Positions 22,201-33,515 of a stretch of DNA of 64,000 nucleotides are shown piece after piece. The DNA is taken from contig JADANN010000076.1 in NCBI GenBank assembly GCA_018806985.1, forward strand, positions 310,001 through 374,000. Reading direction: 5' to 3'. A model generated the notes under the pieces. That model had not been told where the DNA came from. It made no database searches and saw nothing but the letters and a program-made list of their open reading frames with translations. Position 1 is the stretch's first letter. Each line of letters starts with the position of its first letter. Origin of the DNA: Angiostrongylus vasorum. Lineage: Eukaryota > Nematoda > Chromadorea > Rhabditida > Metastrongylidae. The translations under genes and the position numbers were made by a program.

Positions 22201-23128
22201 GGTACGTCAGGAGCAATAAGGATACTTTTATTTCCTTCTTCTTTGTTTTTTTATGGCCCTCTGCCTGGTGGATAACCACATACTTCCATTCGGTTAGCTG
22301 TCTCGCATTACCGAGTGTAGAAGTGTTTCTCGGTGTTGAACTGCTATCTATAGCTGGATGTTCGCCAGCCGACAGGCCCCCCTCAAATTAGACAGTTTGA
22401 CATCTTTTTCTAGAAACCGAATTGAGGGTAAACAATTTTTAAAAAACCCCCTGCCATCGTGGCAACAATATGCTCATTAACTAATCAGTGCTGACGATCA
22501 GTGAAAACCCTAGCACAACTTTCTAAATCATGGGAGAGGGAAATTTTGCCTGACTAGCAATTTACCAATAAAGTGGAAACTGTACTGAGTGCGCACGATT
22601 TTCCGTGATGACAGACTACTCGCTTTTCGAAGCAAAAATGTGAGTTTGTTTCATCTTTAATCTAGCTGATTATCTAGTGAATATGATGAGCACAATACAC
22701 GGAACAGGGGGAGTATTGAAGCCATCTAGAAGGAATGACTTGATAATTTACTGCGGAGTTTACGATGTGTATGTCAAGATCACGATCTCGTATCTCTAAT
22801 ATTTTTCTATACACACGTCTCCTAGAGTTGATTTGATTGTTACGGAGTGGTGTTTTTGGCTCCAGGAATGGCAGTGACAGTACTGTGCTCAAGATGTTCA
22901 TCCACTTTTTTAAATCTACGACGCTTGCACGCCTAAACTTATTTGATTGAGGTTCTCGAAATAGGCAAATTCTTGATATCGCACCCGTTTAGTATGTGGA
23001 CCTCTCGTGGGAGTCGACTGGATCGGCATTCTAGTGAATGTTCAACAATGATGTGAATCTGCGTCTTCTAAGGGAGCTTGCAGAACCTCTTTAATCTGTC
23101 CGTCGGTAGTTGGTTGTATGCTTACATC
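22201..23128. other. Unrecognised DNA in gcy intron 13
   Basis: No feature supported. Confidence 0.3.
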
Positions 23129-23575
23129 CTATTTTCTTAGTTCCCCTTGTATTATCATTAAAATTTGAAGGTTTTTCTGCAAAAATTCTTTCAGTCTGTT
23201 GTGTCTCATACAATTTTCGCGGCTTCTAGTATTTTCGTTGGATATCCAACAAATCTTTCTCCCTATCTGATGAGAGTTTAGCCAAGTTTTATAATGCTTC
23301 GGCCTATTTTTCAAGTTGTTTCTGATCTTCCCCATGATTTTGCCATGTCTTTTGGAGAGGGTCATTTGCAGATATCTAACGATGGAAGATTTTAGTACAT
23401 TCCCTTTCATAACCTGCTGCAATGGCTTCAAGGTGGTCGCAGTAGTGATGGAGGCATCACTTAGATGCTTGACTTGTGGAGGTTTTTCGTGTTTGGAAAA
23501 ATTAAATTTGCTTAGAACAAGTGCGAGGGCTTTCTGAGCTTTGTGAGAAAGTTGTTTCTTGCACTCAAGAGGTAT
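23129..23575 (-). pseudogene. Lysine-rich ORF of unknown origin, probable retroelement remnant
   Basis: On the minus strand a frame is open for about 147 codons: LVIPLECKKQLSHKAQKALA, LVLSKFNFSKHEKPPQVKHL, SDASITTATTLKPLQQVMKG, SKRHGKIMGKIRNNLKNRPK. Basic and Lys/Asn-rich, it could be the N-terminal region of a Penelope-like polyprotein, but I cannot name a domain. A second open frame (23578-24153) lies directly upstream on the same strand, offset in phase. Both sit in gcy intron 13. Confidence 0.4.
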
Positions 23576-23577
23576 TA

Positions 23578-24153
23578 CTAGATGGTGTGATAGTGATTTG
23601 TTTGTAACGACGTCGCTGTATAAACATTTATCCTGTGAACATGGTTAGTGGCGCTGATTTCCTTGATCATGTGAAGGGTGTAGTGTAAAGTTGAGCTTAT
23701 GTCGCTCATGGCGTGACGTTGTGTGCGGATTGTATTGTCGACCTGTGCTCTGGCGCAGTTGCTTGGTAGCGCTGAGGCCAATGCGCACGCCATGTAAGTG
23801 CGGCTATTGTGTGAAGTGTGCTGCGCATTCTGGTGCTGGTTGTTGAGATTGGCTGCTAATCGGGGCTTGCTGCAACATCTTACCTCAAAGACGCTAAATA
23901 AACATTTATTTCGACATAAAAGATAGCGACAAGCAGCTCTCCTGAGTCTGCCATAGCTGTTTACAGCTTTTTCGGATGAAAGCATTAGATCCAACTTGGT
24001 CAAAACTTTGATTGGCAAATAGACGACTAGTTGGAACCACTGCGGGGAATGATAATATTGAAAACAACCACAAACGATAAAGCAATTGGCGTTCTCATGA
24101 ATATGCTTTGCATTCTGCTCCACTCGTAACGTCGTAAAGGTGAATGAATACAT
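23578..24153 (-). other. 191-codon open frame, unknown
   Basis: The longest unexplained frame here; it includes YYHSPQWFQLVVYLPIKVLT and a Cys-rich stretch (RRAACRYLLCRNKCLFSVFE). No recognisable domain. It overlaps a SINE-like tail at 24135. It could be part of the same retroelement as 23129-23575, joined by a frameshift, or chance. Confidence 0.3.
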
Positions 24154-24315
24154 ATTTGGCCTACAACGTTATTGCAGTTGTCTCGCAATATATCAAACAA
24201 GTCCTTTTATTTTCTTATACAAGTCCGTACCATTTTGCCGGCTTCGGAGCGATGGGCTTGGTCAACCTAGCGCTTGCGTCAACCGAACGACCATGCATTT
24301 ATTACTGCAGGGCAC
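24135..24315 (-). repeat. Diverged SINE family A
   Basis: GGTGAATGAATACATATTTGGCC, CAAACAAGTCC, GTACCATTTTGCCGGCTTCGG and CTGCAGGGCAC occur in family A order; boxes degraded. Confidence 0.45.
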
Positions 24316-24431
24316 TTGTAAGAAGCAAAATGCGGTTCTGACGACAACATAGCAATCACTGAATGAAGTTCCATTTTAATTATAACGGTACAATATCCCG
24401 CGATTATAATGTCCTGACGCCATCTTTGCAG

Positions 24432-24587
24432 TTATCGGTCGGTTCTGCAAAAACAAAACTATCGAAGACGTCGACATTCTTGAAGCATCATGCTGTACTC
24501 GGCACCAACACTCACGCCTCGTTCCACGTCTATCCCCAGTACAGACCGATCACCTTTAGTCCGTCGGAAATGCAGCTGTTGACTCTG
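24432..24587 (+). CDS. Forward gcy exon 14: start of kinase homology domain
   Basis: 156 nt after CTTTGCAG, 52 codons beginning LSVGSAKTKLSKTST and ending FSPSEMQLLTL before GTATTT. It corresponds to the N-lobe of the regulatory pseudokinase. Reverse homolog 50648-50803 has the same length and an open frame. Confidence 0.9.
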
Positions 24588-24769
24588 GTATTTTTTTGGT
24601 TTTTAGTCTTGTATATTATGTGTCATGTTTACAGCAGCCAAAGAAGAACATCGACAATAGCTGGATATTAGAAATCGCAAAGAAAAAATTATTGAAGGCC
24701 TGTGCTGAAAAAATTGGGCTGTATTTGATTGTTTCTACTTCTGTTTAGCAAACACGAGGTGTAATATTA

Positions 24770-24965
24770 TTTCTTTATTCACGTACAAGCTGACGTTTCG
24801 GCGGATTTCGCCTTCCTCAGAGCCTGGAAAGGTCAAGTTGACTGCAATCTACACGGCCAAACACCTCCATAACCAAACAGAGAAAATGCTGAACCAAAAT
24901 TTCAATCACATTGAACACAGAGTCTTTGCACACTCACCGTTTTCTATGAGTCTTCCACTAAAGTA
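24770..24965 (-). mobile_element. Penelope-like 3' end
   Basis: Reverse complement of the 3' UTR type at 5800-5880: CTCTGAGGAAGGCGAAATCC..GCCGAAACGTCAGC, the best preserved copy of the hammerhead-like motif. Confidence 0.65.
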
Positions 24966-25197
24966 CAGTACAGTCTATCTGATCTCTTGTAAAGCGGACC
25001 CTCTCCTCGATTGAGGCATACTCACTCGTGATGCCCTTTTATGCAGGTTTGCTGATGATGGATAGGTGTGATTGTCGGGCTGATAGTGTGATAGTAACTT
25101 GTTTTCCCGGGTTACTCGTGTAAGCTCATCAAAGAAAGAATACGTACTGACTTTCGAAACAATCCAGTCCCTCAGTCATAATACACATTTTGTTCAG

Positions 25198-25305
25198 ATG
25201 AAGCAATCCATCCACGATAACATCAATCCGTTCTTGGGCATGTCGTTCAATGAAAAAGATGAAATGGCGTTACTCTGGAAATTCTGTTCCCGTGGTACTA
25301 TACAA
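25198..25305 (+). CDS. Forward gcy exon 15: kinase homology domain
   Basis: 108 nt, phase 0, encoding [20 protein letters not shown] then [16 protein letters not shown], ending before GTGAGA. HDNINPF(L/I)G and W-CSRG are standard receptor guanylate cyclase motifs. Reverse homolog 50057-50164. Confidence 0.93.
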
Positions 25306-25378
25306 GTGAGAATAAATGTTCCTGTGGGAACTGTGTTTAGTGCACTATCGCATTCTCAATGCGATTTGACTAGTTCAG

Positions 25379-25450
25379 GACATTATCTACAATTCCGAAA
25401 TAGCGCTAGATGGAAAGTTCCATGGTGCCTTTATAAGAGATATCACTTCG
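25379..25450 (+). CDS. Forward gcy exon 16: kinase homology domain
   Basis: 72 nt, phase 0, encoding [18 protein letters not shown] then IRDITS, between TAGTTCAG and GTGAGT. Reverse homolog 49913-49984. Confidence 0.92.
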
Positions 25451-25968
25451 GTGAGTTCCTCCGGTTTTGTACCTTCTTTTAATCGTGGGGTTTGCTAAAT
25501 TTTTGCTTGTTTGTTGTTACTGGCCGATCTATACATGGACATTCTATTTGTTCAGAATGAAATGGAAGATCGCAATAGACTTGTTTCTATAAATTCCCCT
25601 TTATTTCCTTGTTCTTTCTTTAAACTGCACTGGATGGTTAAAAAGTTTCCTACCGTACCTCGTTAAACACATAAATGAATGCACCCATCCTTTCTCAGGG
25701 TTCGCGGTATGCAAAGAAAAATTAGTCTGCAAAAAGTTTTTTTGCAAATTATTAGACGTAGAGAATAACTTTTACGAACCGCGTTTGGTATGAGATCTGT
25801 GTTGTACGAACTACCGATTGAACAAAAAAAATTGTCAAATAAAAAAACTGCGGCTAACTAGGAGATTGGAAAGAATGTGTGTTAGAGTCAATGCATTGGT
25901 TTCTTCCCACCAGTTGGTACCAGTTCATGCGGTCACTTATTTGTTCAATGTGAAGCGAATGTATTCAG

Positions 25969-26072
25969 GGTTTGGAATATCTTCACGCTAGTCCCATCGG
26001 ATATCACGGATCACTCACTCCATGGGCATGTCTTATTGATCGGAACTGGATGATCAAAGCTCACAGACTTCG
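25969..26072 (+). CDS. Forward gcy exon 17: kinase homology domain, +1 frameshift
   Basis: 104 nt starting [20 protein letters not shown]. The reverse homolog (49295-49397) is 103 nt and ends MIKLTDFG; here an extra base near 26059-26062 changes this to MIKAHRLR. Spliced to exon 18 the frame meets TAG at 26391-26393. Confidence 0.88.
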
Positions 26073-26383
26073 GTAACCAACAAAAGATCTTCTACGTTAT
26101 TTTTGTTCTGTTATATTGAAATGCTATCTAACTTTCATGTTATATCACAAGTTCCTAAAGAACGGGCGGGGTGCCGGATACAGCTTCTCTGGCCCTTATG
26201 ATACGAGTAATTTGGTACCAATTTCGTCTTGTTGAATTGGCCCCTAAATTCTACCCATATTCTTGTAATTTGGGTGATTTTTTTTCAACATATCGATCAG
26301 TCGAAATCTATTAAATAGCCTAGGTACGAAAAGTCAATTAGATTCTACCAGATTAGAAATGTAATGGACCTGTCAACTTTTAG

Positions 26384-26488
26384 GAATTGCTAGTTCTCTT
26401 GAACGTTGGGAAAAACAAGGTTTGATTTCGACTGAATTGCTCAAGGAAGACGATGAAGAGGGAAAAAGCGGCTCGCAACAAAAAACAA
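26384..26488 (+). CDS. Forward gcy exon 18: kinase homology domain
   Basis: 105 nt after ACTTTTAG. In the ancestral phase it reads [20 protein letters not shown] followed by acidic KEDDEEGKSG, ending ACAA|GTAGTT. It is read in the wrong frame after the exon 17 insertion. Reverse homolog 48882-48987 is 106 nt. Confidence 0.88.
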
Positions 26489-27407
26489 GTAGTTTGTTTC
26501 TGTTTCCTTATTTGTATATTACTTGCTTTGATTTGCATTTACAGAATCTGCGCATCGTGTACTTCTAGGTAAATCAATAATAAATCATTTTATTCGAACA
26601 GTAAACTTTGAATGTAAGACTTTGTAGCGCGTTCCCATGGTTCAACATGTCTAGAGGGCTTTCCGAAATGTACGAGTATGCTAAACACGGTCATCTATGT
26701 TGTAAACGGCTTTACATTTTGATATGAGAACCGCGCTGAAATTGGAGTCTGCTCTCTTATAGTGCAATGAGCTACTTGTAGAAATAAAAATGAAGGGCAC
26801 TAGTGACGACTTTTTTTTAGCACCTTCCCATCCTACTAGTCATTTCAGGTGGCAGATGAATTGAACAAGTGAATGCCAAATTAGTTCAAATCCTTAGTGT
26901 CGCTCAACAATGCGTCGTAGGCGGCTCGTTTGTCTCAGCCCTGGGCCGGCGCAACCAAACCAGCTATCGTTCCATCATTTTGTGCTTGGAAAAGTGATTA
27001 CGTGTGGATTTGTATGCTGTTGGAGGATTCTTTCGTTTTCGCCATGAATATCGTTGAATGCATGTCGAATAGATTCTCTCTGCAATCCTGGTATAATCGT
27101 GCCAGGTGTTCCGAAGTGTATTGGAAGGGGTTAGGTTGCTCCAGGCAATTCTAATACCGATTTCCCAGAGGGATGAGAAGCTTAAGTATACCAGGGTGGA
27201 ATCGAATCTGAGCCATTGGGCTCAGCTGTAGTGTCAGGTAACGGGCTCATTAGAACTGCTCAGCACAATTCCTAAATGAAACGAGTAGCAGAACTAAATA
27301 AGTACAGGGTTATAAAATCCGTATTCCCAGAAATTTTGGCCATGTATAAAGACTACATGTAACAAATGCGAATTGCAGCGTGCAGTAGAGTTGTTGAAAT
27401 TTTTCAG
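26489..27407. other. Forward gcy intron 18
   Basis: Mostly unrecognised. At 26990-27140 GCCATGAATATCGTTGAATGC and TCTCTGCAATCCTGG.. weakly resemble antisense SINE family B. Confidence 0.3.
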
Positions 27408-27475
27408 GTGTTCTCTACCAATCACCTGAACTTCTGCAGAATCGAGCAGTGAATCGGCATCGAGGCGTCGAACAG
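27408..27475 (+). CDS. Forward gcy exon 19: kinase homology domain
   Basis: 68 nt after TTTTTCAG encoding [20 protein letters not shown] then EQ before GTACAA. It corresponds to the APE-like region of kinases. Reverse homolog 47035-47102 has equal length. Confidence 0.9.
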
Positions 27476-27709
27476 GTACAAATGACCTATTCGTTTTTCA
27501 AGTGACGTAAAAATACTTTATGTAAGAACCATTTCTGCCGGGTTGAGGAGCTACAGTGTTTGATCCCACTGATATCTGTTTATCATAGAACTGAGAGCGA
27601 TCTCTGCAATGCTATTTTTTTACGGAACAAAGATTTCTTTCGTCTTCGAGTCAAAAAAAGTTTTGGAGGGAGACTTTTACTACTGGAATTCGAAGTCGAA
27701 TTTTTTCAG

Positions 27710-27827
27710 AAGTTGTTAAAGCAAGTGCAGTCTCTTCGTCAAATGGGTGACATTTACGCTTTCGGAATGGTGATGTATGAGATATTATTCCGCGGGTTAC
27801 CGTTTCCAAGTTCAATCGATATTGATG
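27710..27827 (+). CDS. Forward gcy exon 20: kinase homology domain C-lobe
   Basis: 118 nt after TTTTTTCAG, encoding [20 protein letters not shown] and LPFPSSIDID. This is the first of the eight exons that are fused into one 861-nt exon in the reverse copy. Confidence 0.93.
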
Positions 27828-27887
27828 GTAAGAAGTGAATGGATAAGTAAAAAAACGTCTAATGAAGGATTACTGAGTTTAATCCAG

Positions 27888-28059
27888 AATTAATCGAAAA
27901 CATCAACAGTGCTGAGAACACCTGTCGTCCATCAATACAGGACAATTCGAACGTCCATCCGAATTTGATCGCATTGTTGTCGGATTGCTGGAGTAAAAAC
28001 CCTGAAATGCGTCCTTCAATTCGGCGAGTTCGAATCAACACCAGAACTTATCTGGAAGT
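27888..28059 (+). CDS. Forward gcy exon 21: kinase homology domain end
   Basis: 172 nt after AATCCAG encoding ELIENINSAENTCRPSIQDN then [20 protein letters not shown], the conserved DCW..(N)P..RP motif at the end of the pseudokinase. Donor GTAAGT. Confidence 0.93.
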
Positions 28060-28084
28060 GTAAGTGTCGCATTTCATTCCATTC

Positions 28085-28255
28085 AACACATTTACTACGA
28101 AGCTCGTTTATAACTATAACGTTGCTGAGATATTTGCAAAACTCCAGACCCCTTGTGTATGCGCCGGGGACCGCACACGCTATTACCCTTTACGGGGTCT
28201 AACGCGTTCACCACTACACCTTGCGATTCCTTCGTTTCGCCTGCCTCTCAGCTAA
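28085..28255 (-). repeat. SINE family C
   Basis: ATAACGTTGCTGAGATATTTGC, ACACGCTATTACCC and GCGTTCACCACTACACC match antisense family C; inside gcy intron 21. Confidence 0.6.
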
Positions 28256-28362
28256 AATTGTTTGAAAAATTATTTTGTTTGAAATAATGTTGTTACATTT
28301 ATAAACTTATTATTCTAAAACCATTAAGGTTTTTAAAGATGTGGAAAACTGTTTAATTTCAG

Positions 28363-28405
28363 AACAGGCTCCCTTGTGGATCAAATGATGAGAATGATGG
28401 AGCAG
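28363..28405 (+). CDS. Forward gcy exon 22: linker
   Basis: 43 nt micro-exon after AATTTCAG reading [14 protein letters not shown] before GTACAA. It starts the coiled-coil signalling linker; exact match in phase to the intronless reverse exon. Confidence 0.9.
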
Positions 28406-29262
28406 GTACAATGGGATTTTCTTATTTTTCGTTTGGACAACAGTAATTCGTTAAAAAAGCACTATTGTTTGTTAATTGTTAACACATGTGTGAAAGTATG
28501 CGTTAGAGTCAAGGCATGCGTGAATATTCAGAATGCATCGTGTAGATCGAATCCAATGCATACTGTTTCAAGGAGTGCACCCATATTTTTTGGATAAAGT
28601 GCCAGATTCTTTGTTCCTTAGCGCTTATTTACACTAGCTTTATAGTTTCCTTGAGTTCCAACTTTCTGAAGCTGTTTTTACACTGCGAAAACGTCGTAAT
28701 TCATAAGCAATCTGTCTTCGTGTTCATCACAATGCGATGAAAAAGTGGATCGCTTCTGTCAAGCAAAATGAAAGACCGAGAAAATTTCTAACGATGATAT
28801 ATTTGCTTTTCGTTTAATTCATCGACCGCCCATTTTTTGGAGATCGTTCTGACCATTCACTTTGGTTAGAATGTTTTGAGTCGAAATGCTGTTGCTTTGC
28901 CTTCGCTTTCTTCTTCAGCTTCGTCTCAAAACACTGTATCAGTCAAACCCGAACTTGCTCTTCTTCATTTTGGGTATAGAGCTTATTTTGGTTATCGAGC
29001 TTAAAACTCGGTGCTAAAATATAGCACTTATTGAAGAGTATTTTTGAAGCGGTTTGCAACGTGAACACAATGTTAAACTTAACTAAAGTCTTCACTAAAG
29101 TAAGTTTTGGTCTAAAGACATCTATTCATTTACAAACAGATTGGCAAAACCGATATCGTTTTCGCGGCGACTATAGTGAAATGCGTTATCATTTAGAAGT
29201 TCTGCCAGATATCCAGAAAAAAGTAGATAAAGTGTGGTGTTAACTGAGAAACTCTACTTCAG
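28406..29262. other. Forward gcy intron 22, no feature recognised
   Basis: This intron is one of the seven absent from the reverse copy. Confidence 0.4.
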
Positions 29263-29360
29263 TATGCTAACAATCTCGAGAAACTCGTCCAAGAACGCAC
29301 TGGTATGCTGGAAGACGCAAACACAAGAGCCGATAAGTTGCTTGGTCAGCTTCTTCCGAA
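29263..29360 (+). CDS. Forward gcy exon 23: coiled-coil signalling helix
   Basis: 98 nt after TACTTCAG reading [20 protein letters not shown] then [13 protein letters not shown], the conserved dimerisation helix before the cyclase domain. Donor GTAATT. Confidence 0.93.
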
Positions 29361-29589
29361 GTAATTTCTATTTTTCAACTTAAAAATCTAAAGAGAGCAA
29401 AAAGCGTTATTGAACGGTCTATGTCAATTTTATCTCTCTCATGGCTAATGCGGCATGGTGCTTGCGATCGCCATCAGTGTGTTGGGCCAGTAGCTCCGAT
29501 AATAGTTGGAAAACGACTATAAATTACAGTAGCAAATCCTAGGATCGACTTTGTCTTAACCTCGGCGTTGATCAAAAACTTACTCCTTT

Positions 29590-29790
29590 CTTGATGAGTA
29601 AAGGCGAGGTTGTTATTACAGTATTTATTTATACAGAATAGCTGAGCTGTCAGCGGTTTCGCTTTCTTAAGAGCCTAGAAAGGCCAAACAGCCGTGCAAG
29701 TTACTCACCCAGACACTTCCATCCCCCCCCCCGCAGAAAAAAATTTAACACATAAATTTTCATTATAGCTCTTTATTAACACTCGCCACT
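29590..29790 (-). mobile_element. Penelope-like 3' end
   Basis: AGCTGTCAGCGGTTTCGC, CTTAAGAGCCTAGAAAGGCC and CACTTCCATCC follow the antisense 3' UTR order. Includes a run of about ten C near 29726-29735. Confidence 0.55.
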
Positions 29791-29879
29791 GTTGTTTGTA
29801 AGTCTTAGTATTTGTATGGGTATTTCGTTTTCCTTGGCGCGTACTCAGAGACGTGTGCATGTGAGTGTCTACTTTTCAT

Positions 29880-30115
29880 TTATTGGTTACAACCACAACA
29901 ATGCTGAGATGATCGCAAAACTTGGACCCCGGGCCAGATTAAACCACGATTTTTTCGCTCCGGAGGCTAGCGTATTACACACTGCGTCACGGAGGCTCTT
30001 GCTCTACGTTCCTCTTAGCTAGTTCTCTATCTACCAGTGCCATCAACAATCACCCATCAAGGGGATTGACCTGGGGAACTCACATCGGCATTGAACCCAG
30101 CTGAGGCTGAGTGTA
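29880..30115 (-). repeat. SINE family C
   Basis: GGTTACAACCACAACAATGC, CAGATTAAACCACGATT (B box complement) and CAATCACCCATCAAGGGGATTG; in gcy intron 23. Confidence 0.6.
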
Positions 30116-31036
30116 CGTAAATGTGTCGTTATCAATATGTGTACACGTGAACGTGAGTAAGTGTATATGTAACAGATAACCTTTCCATGATGATTAGCTG
30201 TGGAATGGTGAAATTCATCGTCAGTAATCTACACTGATTTCCACACTTGAGGAGAGAAAGGAGGGAAAGTGTAGATGAGTTCGACTTTGTGTGGCGGTCG
30301 TCGTTTCCGCCTCTCTATACTCACGAGCGTTGCGCTCCGTGAGCGCCTATGCACTTCTTTTCCTTACAATAGCCATTTGCTTATAAATATGCTTATAAAC
30401 ATTTTGAAGTGTCCTCAGTTCGACAGCTAGTCATCAATAGCATAGTTCCGATCGTCCTCTCTGTTTATAAATATTGATATGTCCAATCGAGGAATAACAG
30501 GGATTAAAGTGTCCTTCACTGACATTCTGTAACTCAACTGCTAGCGCTTTTCGAACGACTTTTGAAATCTCGTATTTCAATCGAAATTCACTTTTTTTCT
30601 ATCAAACAGATACATAGAGGACATCTATGTTTGGGCCAACAAAGCCTCTGTAAGACCTTGAACACACTAGCTTTAATCACTTATAGTGCAGCGGAATCTT
30701 CTAGGACTTGTCATAAAAGCCAATTGAAGCTGAAAACCAACGACCTATTTGTCCTATTCAAACATTAATCGAATCGATTATGCTGCATAAATGCACTAAT
30801 GAAGACAGAAGCCTGTTGGCTCAAAAAACCATTCCAGTGAAGTGGTCTTTCTCCTAATATCCTTCTTGCATAAAACAGTAGATCTCGTTCCGGTTCATTA
30901 ATACAAAAAAATTACGATCTAAATAAAATTAATACTCAGTTATGCTGCAGTGTTCTAATAAAGTTAAGGCTGCCGATATACTTGGAAAAATTAGCAGCAA
31001 AAACTTGACACGGGGCACGGAATGATATAATTTCAG
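30116..31036. other. Forward gcy intron 23, remainder
   Basis: No feature recognised. Confidence 0.35.
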
Positions 31037-31111
31037 GTATGTCGCTAATGAGCTCAAACTTGGTCGCTCGGTGCCGCCAAGGACGTTCCAGTCGGCTACT
31101 GTAATGTTCAG
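31037..31111 (+). CDS. Forward gcy exon 24: start of cyclase domain
   Basis: 75 nt after AATTTCAG reading [20 protein letters not shown] then TVMFS. The reverse copy has FDLATVMFS at the same place. Confidence 0.92.
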
Positions 31112-31257
31112 GTAGTTCTTAATATCTTATTTAACATACGAAGGCAAAACTAACACAAAAGATGAGAATGGATGCGTTTAAAAGCATAACTTATTTGTTT
31201 AAATTGTGAATGTACCATAGTAGCAATATTTAAGTATTATTGGGTTATAATGAACCA

Positions 31258-31550
31258 TAGGGGGGCATGTAGCGTAGTGATTAGAGGCGTCCTGCAGTAC
31301 ACATTTGATCGATCCCCTCGCGTTCCAGGCTCACCAAGATTTCCATCTCTCCAGGTTCGAAAAATTGGTAAGAGACCTGTCTGTGTGGAGTATAGCAGTA
31401 CTGACTCGATACATCGATAGACCATCGCAAGTTATTGTATAGGCCAGATATGCATTCATTCACCTCTAACGATACTTGGTGAAGTCGAATTTATGGCGCA
31501 TTCCTCAGGGATTGATCGGCGCTGAGGGCTTTATCCTTTTATTAATAGGA
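31258..31550 (+). repeat. tRNA-derived SINE, family A
   Basis: GCATGTAGCGTAGTGATTAG (A box), TTTGATCGATCCCC (B box), CAAGATTTCCATCTCTCC, TTATTGTATAGGCCAG and CTTTATCCTTTTATT tail; in gcy intron 24. Confidence 0.72.
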
Positions 31551-32989
31551 TATAGAACCAAAATTAAACAGTTAAAGAATTTGTCTACTTGTATACTTGT
31601 CTGATCCGTTTTTTTACGCTGTCCCTCTCTCCGATCTCCCTTCTTCCGAATGGTCGGCATGCTGGACGCTTGCACACTACGGTCAGCTTTAGTGTTCAAG
31701 CAATTCATCGGTGGTGACTCTCCTCACCAGATGACCTACGATGTTTCGTTCTCAACGTGTGACCTCGAGTAGGGAACATATTTCGAAGGTCTGAATTGCT
31801 AGTTAAGCTTGCTAATGCCGGTTGTATTGAAGATACAACGCGTTGAGTTAAATTCTCGTGGCTGTCGCACGCGACGATGATGTGTAATTTCACAATGGTT
31901 ACGGGCTTGTTAGTTTTTAGGAAATAGACAGTAATTTCTAGATAAACAAGGAATTGAAGAGTTTCGAGTATGATATTTATAAAAGAGACTATCCTCCATC
32001 GCTGTTGGGTTGTGCATAGTATGTTGTTATTACCACACTACTGCCAGCATTTGCAAGTGTTTTACTGCCAATTTTATGTATATTTCGATTTTTTTTACAG
32101 CCGTCATTCTAATACAAAAAACCGTTTCTCATATGATTGGAATGGAATAATAGTCAACTTCGAGTCGATTTACTGGTCAATGAACACGTCCTTCGTGTGA
32201 CGAAATAAACCACTGAAAACGTTATGAATTGTACGCAATGCACTTTGTCCGATTTCCCCTTTCCACATATGAACAGCATATTGCGCATTTCTCGGGATGT
32301 ATGTGAAGAAGATGCCGTTGGAACGATTCATGGGTGGTAGGACAGCATTGCAGCCGTGTTTGCGGTCTCATCAAGCGACGTAGCTCCATTTCTGGTAGGA
32401 ACAACGAGTTGAAAAGTGAGCGCGCAGTTTTGGGTTTCTCAGTTGGACAGTGGCTTCTTTGAAAGACTCTAGTGCGGATCAGGCCGTAACTTTATCTTTA
32501 CAATTCTGTCTTCACTGGGCTTTCTTGGCATACGTGTCTTGCATCCTCTTTGTAAGCGAACAATCATCGATTTCGACCTTTCTTCCATCGCACTGTAAAT
32601 TCCTCATCAATTGACTTTCTTCGTCGCTCATCTGCTATCATTTACCTCTAATCTAGGCTTCTTGAGCACTGTTCATGTCCACTGGCGTTTATCGATGTAA
32701 CGACGTCGTGCCCAAAATTCATGTGTCACTGAATCTTTCCATGAATATTTTGCCCGTATTCGTCCAAATTGCGTAAGTTCATTAGCCACTGTGGTGGGTA
32801 CAATTGCGATAGCAGTCAGTTAGCTATCAAAACGCAGAGTGGGATAAGTGTATTACTTGGTTATGAGCATTAATACGATGGCAAAATAATTCTAATCGTG
32901 GTTCGTATTTGATCTATACATCCTTTTTTCAACTTTTTCTCAACTCGTATATCCAGTTTCTGAACTATCGAGCTTACATGAGCTTGACA
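31551..32989. other. Unrecognised DNA in gcy intron 24
   Basis: Minus-strand fragments around 32220-32404 and 32600-32830 look like decayed coding sequence but no family could be named. Confidence 0.3.
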
Positions 32990-33515
32990 ATGAGGTTTAT
33001 TCGGCTAAACGTTTCGACGTCTTCGTTCTCGTCAGAGCCCATGACCAGACTCGATGGTCAACAGTTGTTCTTCTTCTCGATATGGCGTGTTCATAATCGC
33101 ACCGAGATGGGTTTTTCTCGTCTAGTGGAACACCGCAGGAGTGAGGCATGCTCACCCGGCAGTGCTTTTTTAACAATACGGTAGTTGTTGATACGACTAT
33201 CCGTTGATAATAGTTTGCTTTTCAACGGATAATCCACCCTACAGCAGTCGGTATTATGTTAGCTACCACAAAGCGAAAAGCAAAAATAATTTAGTCAAAT
33301 CAACAACAAACATCCTGTATAAAAGAGCACTGCCGGGTGAGCATGCCTCATTTGTGCGGTGTTCCACTGACGAGAAGATCCGGTGTGATTACAAAGAAGC
33401 CACATCGAGAAGAAGAACAACTATGGACCATCGATTCGGATCATCTGCTCTGATGAAGACGAAGACGTTGAAATTTTTAGCCGAACAAACCTTATTATCA
33501 ATTTAGTGTAAGCTC
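32990..33515. mobile_element. Foldback element with arms of about 200 bp
   Basis: Left arm (about 32996-33195) and right arm (about 33295-33500) are near-perfect reverse complements: TTATTCGGCTAAACGTTTCG on the left, TTTTTAGCCGAACAAACC on the right, with CACCCGGCAGTGCT and CACTGCCGGGTGAGC at the inner ends. The spacer of about 100 bp has its own small inverted repeat (CCGTTGATAATAG, CAACGGATAATCC). No ORF. Confidence 0.8.
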
